DNA of 60,054 nt from Gymnopus androsaceus JB14 (Eukaryota; Basidiomycota; Agaricomycetes; Agaricales; Omphalotaceae), in assembly GCA_009733575.1 (NCBI GenBank), contig ML769542.1, positions 102,450 to 162,503 of the forward strand. Reading direction: 5' to 3'. Each line of letters starts with the position of its first letter. Position 1 is the stretch's first letter. Positions 22,030 through 33,657 of the stretch are shown here, one piece after another. The notes under the pieces are model-generated. The model worked only from the letters and a program-made list of their open reading frames with translations, was not told the DNA's origin and searched no databases. The translations under genes were made by a program, and so were the position numbers.

Positions 22030-22761
22030 AGCTAATGATGGAAGATTGTTGGCCTCATGATGTGATGAACTTGCATTTAGAATAAGACGTATGAGAGGCC
22101 TTGTCTGTACATGTAGTTTGAGGTGCACAAGATGTGGAAGCGCTTCCATGATCCTCTTATAGATGGTCCCAACATCCTGATAATACAAGGATAAGTATTC
22201 AGCGGGGTGGGCAAGACGAAGAAACAGAATACACCTGACGTGTCGCTGTCTAGCACACACTCGAGATGGGTCAGGTTGGGACATGAACTAATAAGAGCAC
22301 TAAGGCTTTCCAAGGTATATACCAGCCTGGGATTAAGTGCATTGGAGATCCGATATAGCTCACGGAGATACAGTTTTCGGATGGACGGTGTCTTTGCTAA
22401 TGCATTCCGGAGTTCATGACGCCACCCAGGTTACGAGGAGAAGGAGATGCTGAGTGTAAGGCACCCCATCTGACGAGAGCCCGCTTTACAAAGAGAAATA
22501 TCATCCTCTATTAAGCCCTCAAAGCGGAATCTTTGGCAGGATCTCTGGGGAAGCTCCGAATGGTGCATGAACATGAAAATGCAACACCATAATTCGGAGA
22601 TGACGTTGAAAGAACACTTTGAGAGATTCTGGTAGGCTTTCTTGGATACCTTGTGTATCAACTTTGCAATAATAAAACTCGTTCAAAAGAGGGAATGTGA
22701 AATGCTTATTCAGAACATTGGCGAAAGCCCTGGGATACATCTTCGTACTGAAATACCCCAT
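22030..22761 (-). pseudogene. LRR/F-box-like pseudogene fragment
   Basis: Minus-strand pieces in several frames: MGYFSTKMYPRAFANVLNKH (22761), FEGLIEDDISLCKAGSRQMG (22530-22470), ELRNALAKTPSIRKLYLREL (22415-22350), SLSALISSCPNLTHLECVLD (22310-22250) and ALPHLVHLKLHVQTRPL (22145-22090). Leu-rich repeat-like spacing and the PNLTHLE-type motif suggest the C-terminal half of an F-box/LRR protein. Frameshifts near 22525 and 22200 break it. It shares an inverted duplicate with 20080-20270. Confidence 0.5.
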
Positions 22762-22804
22762 CTCTACAGAGCTTGTCTGCGTATCTTAGCTTGCACAGTC
22801 TACC

Positions 22805-23519
22805 TTATTTGGCAGCACATGCGGTGCTTGAACCTATAGTATGGGCGGATGAGTATGGAAGAAACGATAGCAAAAAGGATCACCAACCTGACTGAATGAC
22901 TTCGCTGGCACTCTCAGCTACGGCGCCAGTTGAATCGACGACGGAGAAACCAACGGGTTGACCTACACGGCAATAAAACGAATATGTTAGCATTGTACTT
23001 GATGGATCGATTCCGTACTGACCTGCGGGAAGGTTCACGAGCCAGGTAAACGAATTACCATTCACTTCACCAAGGTTTTCCACAATAGTGTTGGGAGAGC
23101 CAGCAGGAAAAACACTGTATAGGTCATAATTTTAGTTAGACCGCATCGTCATCGTCATAATCACAAAATTGTATGAATACCTCTGAGACGTGGAAGACCG
23201 CAAGTCATGGCGTTGATTAGAAAGTGGTCTGCGGGTACGCAGTAAAGAATGCTCAGCTCACCAAATCGAATGGGCCTGCAGAAAGACGGTGATTAGAAGC
23301 ACATAATAGGATGCAATATTACTTAAGTAAACATACCAATTCCACCGTCCCAGGTGATCGAAACTGGCTCACACTCGACCAAACTTGCACTGTAAGAAAA
23401 ATCAGCACGATGGCATTGGGAACAAGTACACGTAGTGCTTACGGAGTGTTGATAGTCAAGGCGGAATAAGCACTAGAAATCAGAGTTGCAAAGGCGGAGG
23501 CAAAGAAGATTGCTTTCAT
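22805..23519 (-). CDS. Kre9/Knh1-like secreted cell-wall protein, small
   Basis: Exons, in coding order: 23443-23519, 23337-23389, 23262-23275, 23181-23182 (2 nt), 23023-23114, 22888-22962, 22805-22833. Together they give 113 residues and close in frame only if the 2-nt exon is used. Residues 1-19 (MKAIFFASAFATLISSAYS) are a signal peptide. Then come LTINTPASLVECEPVSITWD, GGIGPFDL, NTIVENLGEVNGNSFTWLVN and LPAGQPVGFSVVDSTGAVAE, the pattern of the Kre9/Knh1 N-terminal (Ser-Thr-rich GPI-anchor family) domain. The ending SSTACAAK is short, with no GPI signal, so it is probably freely secreted. Kre9-type proteins are linked to beta-1,6-glucan assembly in yeast; the role here is inference. Confidence 0.75.
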
Positions 23520-24840
23520 GTTTGGACGTTGTTGTAGTTGATGAAGCGATGAAGAGTGGGTAAAGGAGGCTTCAATGTGGGGTTTTTATAGTCTTTTACC
23601 CAACGTTCGCAGTTGACTGGGAAGTGATAGCTTTCCGCCTTGTAATTCTGGTATACCTGCACATGGTCAGTAGAAAGCAAGGAGGCTATACTATGAATAA
23701 CAAAGCTCGAGCAGACATCAGCTCCAACGTTTTTGTTCTTTCCTTCCACGCCTTTCTGTCTCGGATCTTCCTGTACAATTCAGCGCTTAGGGCTGTTTCA
23801 GCCTCGAGTTGGTTGAATTGAGTCTTCTTACATACAAATTCAACGCTCAGTGCTATTTCATCCTCAAGTTGATTGAATTAGGCACTCACGCATATACAAC
23901 CAAAGCAAGTACGAGAATTCCGGTTAACACAATGTCAACTGCGGGTCTGGCGGTGGAAAAGGGAGAATTGAGTAGAGACTGACCCCACGGGATCTTGCCC
24001 CCATATCCATCCGAATCCGATCCTTCTTGTGAAAGACGCCGTAGTCAGGCTAGTCAACGGAGTGATATATAGTGCCAAAAGGTATAGAGTCTGCCTTCGG
24101 GAGATGAAAGCGTCCGAGCCTTTGAGAGTCTTTGAGTCACACATCGGCTTCAACTAACCTATGTGTTCTGGTCTTCCTGGTATTATATACATTGGAAGGA
24201 TATTCTGCTACCGTTTTGCCGGGATATCCTCGTAATTTTCTAAACTTGACATAGACCGCAGATGAGTCGTGAGTCCGAGAGACATTGAACTTGATTCCAA
24301 CTTGATTCAAGAATATATCTGAAGAGCGATTTGAAGATCTATTATTGTTTCCATTTTAATTTGTTGAGTATTAAGTACTATTAAGTACTGGATTGTGAGA
24401 AAGGAAGGTAAGGTGATCGTTTCGACGAGCGGGTCCAAGGTGAACTGCATTCAAGATGACATCATAGCTACTCGCCTTTTTTACGCGATTCATCCCGCTG
24501 GAAGAGTCTCTTAGAAGGTCTATGGAGGCAACCGTTTATTCCAGGATACGCGTCCGTCAGAGAAGAAGAGAAGATTGGATTGGAGAACAGGGGAAAGGAG
24601 CATTATTACTATTAGCGCCGCTCAAGCGCCGATTGGATTAGGCGCCTCTTCTTCAACTTCCAATACGCGATTCTACCCACACACTTCCTTCGCAATATTG
24701 GCATTTCGATGCTATAAAGACCTAGAAATCCTATTCATACAAGCGCTAAGCAATAATGCGGGGTACGTACGCTGCACACAAAAATTAATATCATAATTAT
24801 AATTGACCTTAAGATAAACCAGAAATAATGCCCATGCCGT
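23520..24840. other. Intergenic, contains a dispersed repeat copy
   Basis: No gene is supported. 23975-24210 repeats 20505-20715. Two similar 60-bp units around TTCAGCGCTTAGGGCTGTTTC (23778) and TTCAACGCTCAGTGCTATTTC (23838) form a small tandem duplication. The part nearest 23519 is presumably the promoter of the Kre9-like gene. Confidence 0.4.
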
Positions 24841-25866
24841 TCACCAAATGGTTCTCCTCCTTTGCAACCCACGGATTCGCTCTGGTTCCGGCTTGACTCT
24901 CATCATCTCTTCTACCGCGCTCTCAAAAGCATCTCGCAGCTCAAGTTGTTCCATCATCCCATCACATACAGATAATTCTGCTTCTTCCCGCATCTTCTCC
25001 AACATAAGCGCGTATTCCTCCCTCGTCAACGCTGGCTGGTCTACTCCCCATTCATAGACAGAGTCGCGATCGTACTCCTCGTATTCATAATCATTATCGT
25101 ATGCTTCCACAGACTCTTCGTCTTCGTACTGGAACCCATCAACTGAGCCGCAGTCTTCATCGTCTCCCTGGCTGGAATCAGCGTCAGCAGACTCGTCCCC
25201 ATCGGAAACAGGTTTTGGCTCAGGCATCCAGTCCTCAGCGAGTGGAACGCTCTGGCAGCGCTCCGGAAGGGTAGGAAGGAATCCGTGCTCTCGCTCCCAA
25301 GCAGCAGCACTAGGTGTGCGTGGCGTCCGAGGAGGATATCGACCTGTTGTACTAGCGGTTCGCGGTGTACGTGGTGTCCGTGGCGTCATCCGAGTACCAG
25401 GGCTCGTTCCAAATGGCAATGCCCCAGTGTATCGTGGTGTGACGCCCTCGTGATCGTAATGAGGCGTTCGAGGAACCTCGAGCCGATTTACGGTAGTTGG
25501 GGTATGTGGAGAGTGGGCCCAGTTATCCTCGTAGGGAGAGGAAGAGTTAGAATTGGAAGAGCTAGAGCCGGTTGGACTGATAGGACTCGGTGCAATGGGG
25601 CTTAAACGACTCGTCGAACTGAGGAGTTTATCTATGCTCCTCTGTCTAGCGCCCTGTCCTAGTCCCTTCAACGTCAGCTCTCGCTTGGGAACGAGTTTTC
25701 CTCGTTTTGTTGACGTTGACATTTCTCGGTATAACTGTTCGTGTTCGGTGCTGTTGCTCGTGTTCGTTTGGTTGTATTCCAACTCGGTATTGGTGCTGAG
25801 GCTCAGGCTAGCACCAGTGAACGGATTCGTGAAATGAATTGGTTCTTCGCAAACGGGGGTCGACAT
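24841..25866 (-). CDS. Hypothetical protein with TPRTPRT repeats and acidic tract
   Basis: A single-exon frame of 341 residues starting MSTPVCEEPIHFTNPFTG. I do not recognise a domain. Visible: a Ser/Thr-rich N-terminal third; proline-directed TP repeats (MTPRTPRTPRTAST and PPRTPRTPSAA, about residues 160-185) that would suit proline-directed kinases; an acidic, low-complexity region (about 225-275); and a C-terminal helical, Glu-rich segment (LTREEYALMLEKMREEAELS) ending LQRRRTIW. Mostly disordered. Such proteins in basidiomycetes are often nuclear or cytoplasmic regulators, but nothing here proves that. Confidence 0.7.
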   Translation of the reverse strand: MSTPVCEEPIHFTNPFTGASLSLSTNTELEYNQTNTSNSTEHEQLYREMSTSTKRGKLVPKRELTLKGLGQGARQRSIDKLLSSTSRLSPIAPSPISPTGSSSSNSNSSSPYEDNWAHSPHTPTTVNRLEVPRTPHYDHEGVTPRYTGALPFGTSPGTRMTPRTPRTPRTASTTGRYPPRTPRTPSAAAWEREHGFLPTLPERCQSVPLAEDWMPEPKPVSDGDESADADSSQGDDEDCGSVDGFQYEDEESVEAYDNDYEYEEYDRDSVYEWGVDQPALTREEYALMLEKMREEAELSVCDGMMEQLELRDAFESAVEEMMRVKPEPERIRGLQRRRTIW

Positions 25867-26482
25867 AGCCTTGATCTGATAGGTGTTCGTCGTTGGGTTG
25901 GTGAACGTGAATAGGCTGTGGGTGAATTAGATTGAGACTTTCAGATGCGGTTTACAATCTGATCAGACACGACTAGTAATTTCGTTGCAGCGCGCAGGAA
26001 CGATGTGTGATGGATAGAGTTGGTTTATGTTTAAAAAACAAATCAATGACCGTCGACCGCTTTTATTGACCAAATTCTTTTTGTTCTCTGAATGCGGTAG
26101 CGTAAGTGGTCAATTATTTCTTTGTTCGGTTGAGCCTGAGTGGCCCACTGGCACTGTGGTGTTGTGGCACATGGTCCGAGTTCAGAACTTTATTGTTCGT
26201 CATTTGTTCTTCGCGAGTCGGCCGTCGAAAGGCTTCTAATGATTTCAAGCTTGTGTCATTCTCTTTGAGACGATCAACTTGGCTATCGCGCTCTGCTACA
26301 CTTATCGTGGAGCTTGAAGAAGGAACGAGCGTCCCAATCCAGAACAAAGTAAGTTAGTACCTATCCACAGATAAACTCCTATGTGACGTACGCTACGTAC
26401 CGTGTCTTCTTATGATTTCAAGTATAAGAGCCATCCTCCGCTCTCGAACCCAAACTACACCCTCAAGATCCTCGCTACCTCA
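25867..26482. other. Intergenic, divergent promoters
   Basis: Lies between the minus-strand hypothetical gene and the first P450. From about 26366 the sequence matches the region just before the second P450 (29216 onward, shared ATAAACTCCTATGTGACGTA), marking the left border of a tandem duplication. Confidence 0.5.
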
Positions 26483-28955
26483 ATGACACTTTTTGACGAA
26501 TCCTTAATGGTTTCGAACAACATTCTCACATGGACAAGCTGTGGAGCTGCTCTGGCCATCTTGTATCTCTTTCAGCAATTACGATTCCGAACAAGAAGCC
26601 CATTACCTCCTGGTCCTAGGTCTTTCCCGTTGATAGGTTCGTTTTGTGATCTTTTTTCTTTCAAATCGCCAGAGTGTTCTCGGTATTGAACTTGGGTATC
26701 AGGAAATATACAATCCCTGATCTCAAGCCCAACCTGGATAACCTTTACGGAGTGGTATCAAAAGTATGGTGAGTCGAACTGGTGCTTCGAGTCCAAGGAG
26801 TATTACGATGATCTTGGACAGACTCGGATATCGTCCATGTCAACGTCGCTGGGAACCCAGTGATCATTCTTAATACGCTAGAAGCTGCTACAGAGCTTCT
26901 TGAACGAAGGTCTGCAACGTATTCTAGTCGGTGAGTTTGATGCTCTCTTACCCAATCCTGCCTCAAGTTTTAATTCTTCGTGACCACTAGACCTCCATTG
27001 ACAATGTTAAATGACCTGTGCGCATGCTACCTAATTTTCGCTTGACCATCAATGCTCAACTTAGTCAATATCTTCTACCCAGAATAGGGTCAGTCGTGTC
27101 GGGTTCGAAGTTCACAATTTTCTGACTAGTGACCAATGCAGATGGAAATGGGCTTTTGCTGTGATGCCATATGGGCCCGAATGGAAGGCTCGTCGGAAGC
27201 TGTTTACTACCAGTCAGTTATATGCTCTGAGTCCCATCTGTCCTAGTAGTCAACCTCTACCGTTCTTTTTTTTTTGCCGATTCCTAGTGTTCAGCCCGAA
27301 CAATACAGATCAACATGAACCTCAAGAACTAAAGGCAACACGGAATTTTCTTCTTCGTCTCCACGAAAAACCAGAAGAGTATGTTACGCTTGTGCGCAAG
27401 TAAGTCGCTCCTTATATGTAGATGCAAAGACTTACTTTCCTCTTTCTGACAGGATGACTGGTTCAGGTATATTGTCCATTGCTTACGGTTTCGATGTCAA
27501 TGTGGTGCAGGACTCTGTTCACACCTACAATGCAGAGAAAGCAATGGATGGATTTATAGCAGCAAGTATACCAGGATCTTTCCTTGTGGTACCGTACCTT
27601 CAAGTCAGCTGCTTGAGCGTTATCTTATTTGGATTGTTACAGGATTACCTTCCGTGGCTAAAATATATTCCTTCGTGGGCACCCGGTGCTTCGTTCCAAC
27701 GTCAAGCTCGGATTTGGAAGGCTGATACGGAGAAGTTGCTGCATGGACCGTTTGCTGCAACAAAGAGCTCTATGGTAAGCACTCAAAGATTCGTTAATGA
27801 GGTCATACGAGAATCTGTGTGTCTGAATAGATCGAGGGAGGTGTGGAGCCCTGCTTCGTCACTCGGTGTTTTGAGAAACTTAATGAACCTGACTCTGAAG
27901 CCGAAGAGATGATTGAGCAAACGGCGGGGACCATGTACCTCGGTGGGACCACTGAACATACCAACCACCGTGATTTCATACTAATAAAATTTCGTTACGA
28001 CTTCCAGCTGGTACTGATACCACCGTTTCTGCTCTTACTACCTTTTTTCTCGCTATGGTCAAGTATCCTGAATACCAGAAAAAAGCACAACAAGAGCTAG
28101 ATCGTGTAGTTGGAAGCGATCGGTTGCCAGACTTTGGTGACAAGTCATCGCTCCCTTATATTCAAGCAATCGTAAATGAAATTTTGAGGTGCGAGAGTGA
28201 TTCTGCTCTTACTTGCCAATCTTGACCTGATGTACAAAAATACTGTTCAGGTGGCAGCCCGTCACTCCCTTGGGTGAGAATTCATATCTGTCTCTGCTTC
28301 TTCTCTATTGAGGTTCCGCTGGCAGTCCTGGCCCATCTATCTACCGAGGAAGATATATACAACGGATATCGAATCCCGAAGAATGCGACCGTTATGGCGA
28401 ATGCTTGGTTAGTCATTCATCTTGAACTACTCAAAGTTCTCATGCATGAGGACACTATTTAGGGCGATATTGCACGATGAAAAAAATTTTCCCGACCCAT
28501 ATACTTTCAACCCGGATCGTTATATCTGTGCTGCAGACGGACGGTTAAATCTTGATGTCATGGAACCCACATCTGGTTTTGGGTTTGGTCGTAGGTATGT
28601 GATTTTTTCGAGAAAGATCGGTCCGTGCTTGACTACGTATTCACGATACATACTAGAATCTGCCCTGGAATACATATGGCTTATTCCACAATTTGGATTA
28701 CCATTGCGTCTGTACTAGCAGTATATGACATATCGAATGCCTTGGATGAAAATGGCGAAATTATCATCCCGACTGGGGACTATGACACAACGAAACTACA
28801 GAAGTGAGTACGACAATGTCTGTATCTCAGCGAGGTTCTTATTTGTTTGGATATTGTATAGCCGTCCGTACCCATTCAAGTGTTCTATCAAGTTGCGCTC
28901 GCCTGACCGCCTAGATGTAATAAGAACTGGTGTTGAGTTTGTGGAGGGGAAATAG
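26483..28955 (+). CDS. Cytochrome P450 monooxygenase, tandem copy 1
   Basis: Sixteen exons (26483-26636, 26703-26768, 26822-26930, 26991-27017, 27083-27088, 27142-27212, 27288-27399, 27453-27588, 27643-27774, 27831-27942, 28008-28188, 28251-28273, 28326-28407, 28463-28594, 28657-28803, 28862-28955) close on 527 residues. Marks in order: N-terminal membrane anchor, proline hinge SPLPPGPRSFPLIG, I-helix AGTDTT, K-helix ExxR as NEILR, FNPDRY, and the heme loop FGFGRRICPG with the cysteine ligand. It resembles Agaricomycete P450s annotated as O-methylsterigmatocystin oxidoreductase-like; that label does not give the substrate. It acts in the ER membrane with NADPH-P450 reductase. Exon 5 is only 6 nt. 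Confidence 0.85.
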
Positions 28956-29039
28956 CTCGCCAACGGCTGTGGAAGCTGGGATATCATGTCATGCCTTCAA
29001 ATCATCCAATTGTAAATTATTCTAACCTCGAACATTACT

Positions 29040-29195
29040 GCGTAATATCCGTCTTCAAACGTACTGTTTTGCGAAAGGATAACCCATGTACCCCTCCGTT
29101 CCAGAGGCATTAGGAACAAACAAACTATTAAAATCTGGCTCGTTGAGTGGGAGATCATACACATGCTTCAAACGATAGGACAGTAATAATATCAA
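29040..29195 (-). pseudogene. Relic last exon of old yellow enzyme
   Basis: The minus strand encodes LPLNEPDFNSLFVPNASG then EGYMGYPFAKQ, nearly identical to the last exon of the intact old yellow enzyme at 31900-32019. The start of the exon is frameshifted and the stop is gone. It lies exactly between the two P450 copies and shows that the duplicated unit was P450 plus the neighbouring enzyme's 3' end. Confidence 0.8.
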
Positions 29196-29338
29196 TTTGC
29201 GTACTTATCTACAGATAAACTCCTATGTGACGTACGCTACGTATACCGTGTCTTCTTATGATTTCAAGTATAAGAGCCATCCTCCGTTCTTGAACCCAAA
29301 CTACACCCTCAAGACCCTCGCTACCTCAATGACACTTT

Positions 29339-31794
29339 TTGACGAATCCTCCATGGCTTCGAACAACATTCTCACATGGACAGGCTGTGGAGTTGCTCTG
29401 GCCATCTTGTATCTCTTTCAGCTACGATTCCGAACAAGAAGCCCATTACCTCCTGGTCCTAGGTCTTTCCCGTTGATAGGTTCGTTTTGTGATTTTGTTT
29501 TCTTTCGAATCGCCCCAGCGTTCTTGATATTGAATTTGGGTAAGGAAATATACAATCTCTGATCTCAAGCCCAACCTGGATAACCTTTACGGAGTGGTAT
29601 CAAAAGTATGGTAAGTCGAACTGGTGCTTCGAGCCCAAAGAGTCTTACAATGATCTTGGACAGACTCGGACATCGTTCACGTCAACGTCGCTGGGAACCC
29701 AGTGATCATTCTCAATACGCTAGAAGCCGCCACAGAGCTTCTTGAACGAAGGTCTGCAACGTATTCTAGTCGGTGAGTTTGATGCTCTCTTACCCAAACT
29801 TGCCTCCAGTTTTAATTCTTCGTGGGTACCGCTAGACCTCCACTGACGATGTTAAATGACCTGTGAGTATGCTACCCAATTTTCACATGAACATCCACGC
29901 TCAACTTGGTCAATGTACAGAATGGGGTCAGTCATGTCGGATACCAAGTTCACCGTGCTCTGACCAGTGACCGACGCAGATGGAAATGGGCCTTTGTTTT
30001 CATGCCATACGGGCCCGAATGGAAGGCTCGTCGGAAACTATTTACCACCAGTCCGTTATATTCTCCGAGTCCCATCTGCGCTAGTATTCAATCTCTACCG
30101 TGATTTTTTTGGCGATTCCTAGTGTTCAACCCGAACAATGCAGATCAGCATGAACCTCAAGAGCTAAAGGCAACACGGAATTTTCTTCTTCGTCTCCATG
30201 AAAACCCAGAACAGTATGCTACGCTTGTGCGCAAGTGAGTCGCTCCTTATATGTAGATGCAAAGACGTATTTTGCTCTTTCTGACAGGATGGCTGGTTCA
30301 AGTATATTGTCCGTTGCTTACGGTTTCGATGTCAATGTGGTGCAGGACTCTGTTCACACCTTCAACGCAGAGAAAGCACTAGATGGAGTGGTAGCAGCAA
30401 GTATACCAGGATCTTTCCTTGTGGTATCGTACCTTCAAGCCAGCTGCTTGAGCGTTACCTTACTTGGATTTTTGCAGGATTACCTTCCGTGGCTAAAATA
30501 TATTCCTTCGTGGGTACCTGGAGCTTCGTTCCAACGCAAAGCTCGGATTTGGAAGGCTGATATGGAGAAATTGTTGCATGGACCGTTTGCTGCAACAAAG
30601 AGCTCTCTCGTAAGCACTCAAAGATTCGTTAATGAGGCCATACGAGAATCTGTGTGTCTGAATAGATCGAGGGAAGTGTGGAGCCCTGCTTCGTCACTCG
30701 GTGTTTTGAGCAACTTAGTGACCCCGACTCTAGTGTCGAAGGGACGATTGAGCAAACGTCGGGGACTATGTACCTCGGTGAGGCCACTGAATAAACCAAC
30801 CACCATGATTTCATACTAATGGAATTTTATCACGACCTCCAGCTGGTACTGATACCACCGTTATTGCTCTTACTACCTTTTTTCTCGCTATGGTCAAGTA
30901 TCCTGAATACCAGAAAAAAGCACAACAAGAGCTAGATCGTGTGATTGGAAGCGATCGGTTGCCAGACTTTGGTGACAAGTCATCGCTCCCTTATATTCAA
31001 GCAATCGTAAATGAAGTTTTGAGGTACGAGAGTGAATCTGCTCTTACCTGCCAATCCCAACATGATGTATAAATTCAAAATATTGTTTAGGTGGCAGCCC
31101 GTCAATCCCCTGGGTGAGGATTCATATCTGTCTCTTCTTCTTCTGTATTGAGGTTCCGCTGGTAGTCGTGGCCCATCTATCTACCGAGGAAGATATATAC
31201 AACGGGTATCGAATCCCTAAAAATGCGACCGTTATGGCGAATGTTTGGTTAGTCATTCACCTCGAACCACCCAAAGTTCTCATGCATTAGGACACTATTT
31301 AGGGCGATATTGCATGATGGAACAAAATTTCCTGACCCATATACTTTCAACCCGGATCGTTATATCTGTGCTGCAGACGGACGGTTAAACCTTCACGTCA
31401 TGGATCCCACATCTGGTTTTGGGTTTGGTCGTAGGTATGTGATTTGCTCGAGAAAGATGGGTCCGTGCTTGACTACACGTTTACGATACATCCTAGAATC
31501 TGCCCTGGAAGAAATATGGCTTTTTCCACACTTTGGATTACCATTGCATCTGTACTAGCAGTATATGACATATCGAATGCCTTGGATGAAAATGGCGAAA
31601 TTATCATCCTGACTGGGGACTATGACACAACGAAATCACAGAAGTGAGTACGACAATGTTTGTATCTCAGCGAGGTTCTTATTGTTTGGATATTGTATAG
31701 CCGTCCGTACCCATTCAAGTGTTCTATCAAGTTGCGCTCGCCTGAACGCCTAGATGTAATAAGAACCGGTGTTGAGTTCGTGGAGGGGAAATAG
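29339..31794 (+). CDS. Cytochrome P450 monooxygenase, tandem copy 2
   Basis: Same exon structure as copy 1 and very similar sequence; about 526 residues. I saw no frameshift or stop once introns are removed. Motifs: SPLPPGPRSFPLIG, FMPYGPEWKARRKLF, AGTDTTVIALTTF (I-helix), NEVLR (ExxR), FNPDRY and FGFGRRICPGRNMAFSTLW (heme). It also has the 6-nt exon after LNDL. Differences cluster outside the motifs, for example PSWVPGASFQRK against PSWAPGASFQRQ, so it may have started to change substrate range. It sits between the relic and the intact old yellow enzyme, tail to tail with the latter. Confidence 0.85.
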
Positions 31795-31899
31795 CTCTCC
31801 AACGACTGTGGAATCATGTCATGCCTTCAAATCACCCAATTGTAAACTATTCTACCCTGGAACATTGAAATTACTGCGTAATATCCGTCCTCATATACA

Positions 31900-33268
<1,369 letters not shown>

Positions 33269-33657
33269 TGCGGATTTGGTGCGTGCCGGAAATGTTGAAG
33301 AGAGTCTGTCCGATTCACCATCTTTTAAATTTTATCATACTGTTTACTGCAGACTTGCTAGCATTCGTGCATAGTAGGATCCGAGTAGGATCCAGTGTCG
33401 TTTTTGCTTGACTGATGGTGGCCTAACCCCTGGACTAAGTAATGAATCATAGTGTTGTAATGGCAGATCAAACTAAGCTCCTTACCGACCAGGACTCGGA
33501 TGATAACACTGCTCCGGAACCTTGTATATATTCAAGTTGTGTACGATGTCAAATCAATGTCAAATAGCATAAATACTCTGAGCAATTTCGACGAAATCTC
33601 TGGCTCTCAAAACCAAATCGTATTGGGAATGAAGAGGTGCGCCTGTTCATTTCTTCA

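Noticed and set aside
28274..28320. Apparent frameshift in both P450s after WQPVTPL
   Set aside because: It disappears if the intron acceptor is the CTGGCAG/CTGGTAG at 28319-28325 (and its counterpart) rather than TTGAG; the joined protein then reads PLVLAHLSTEEDIYNGYRIP, as expected.
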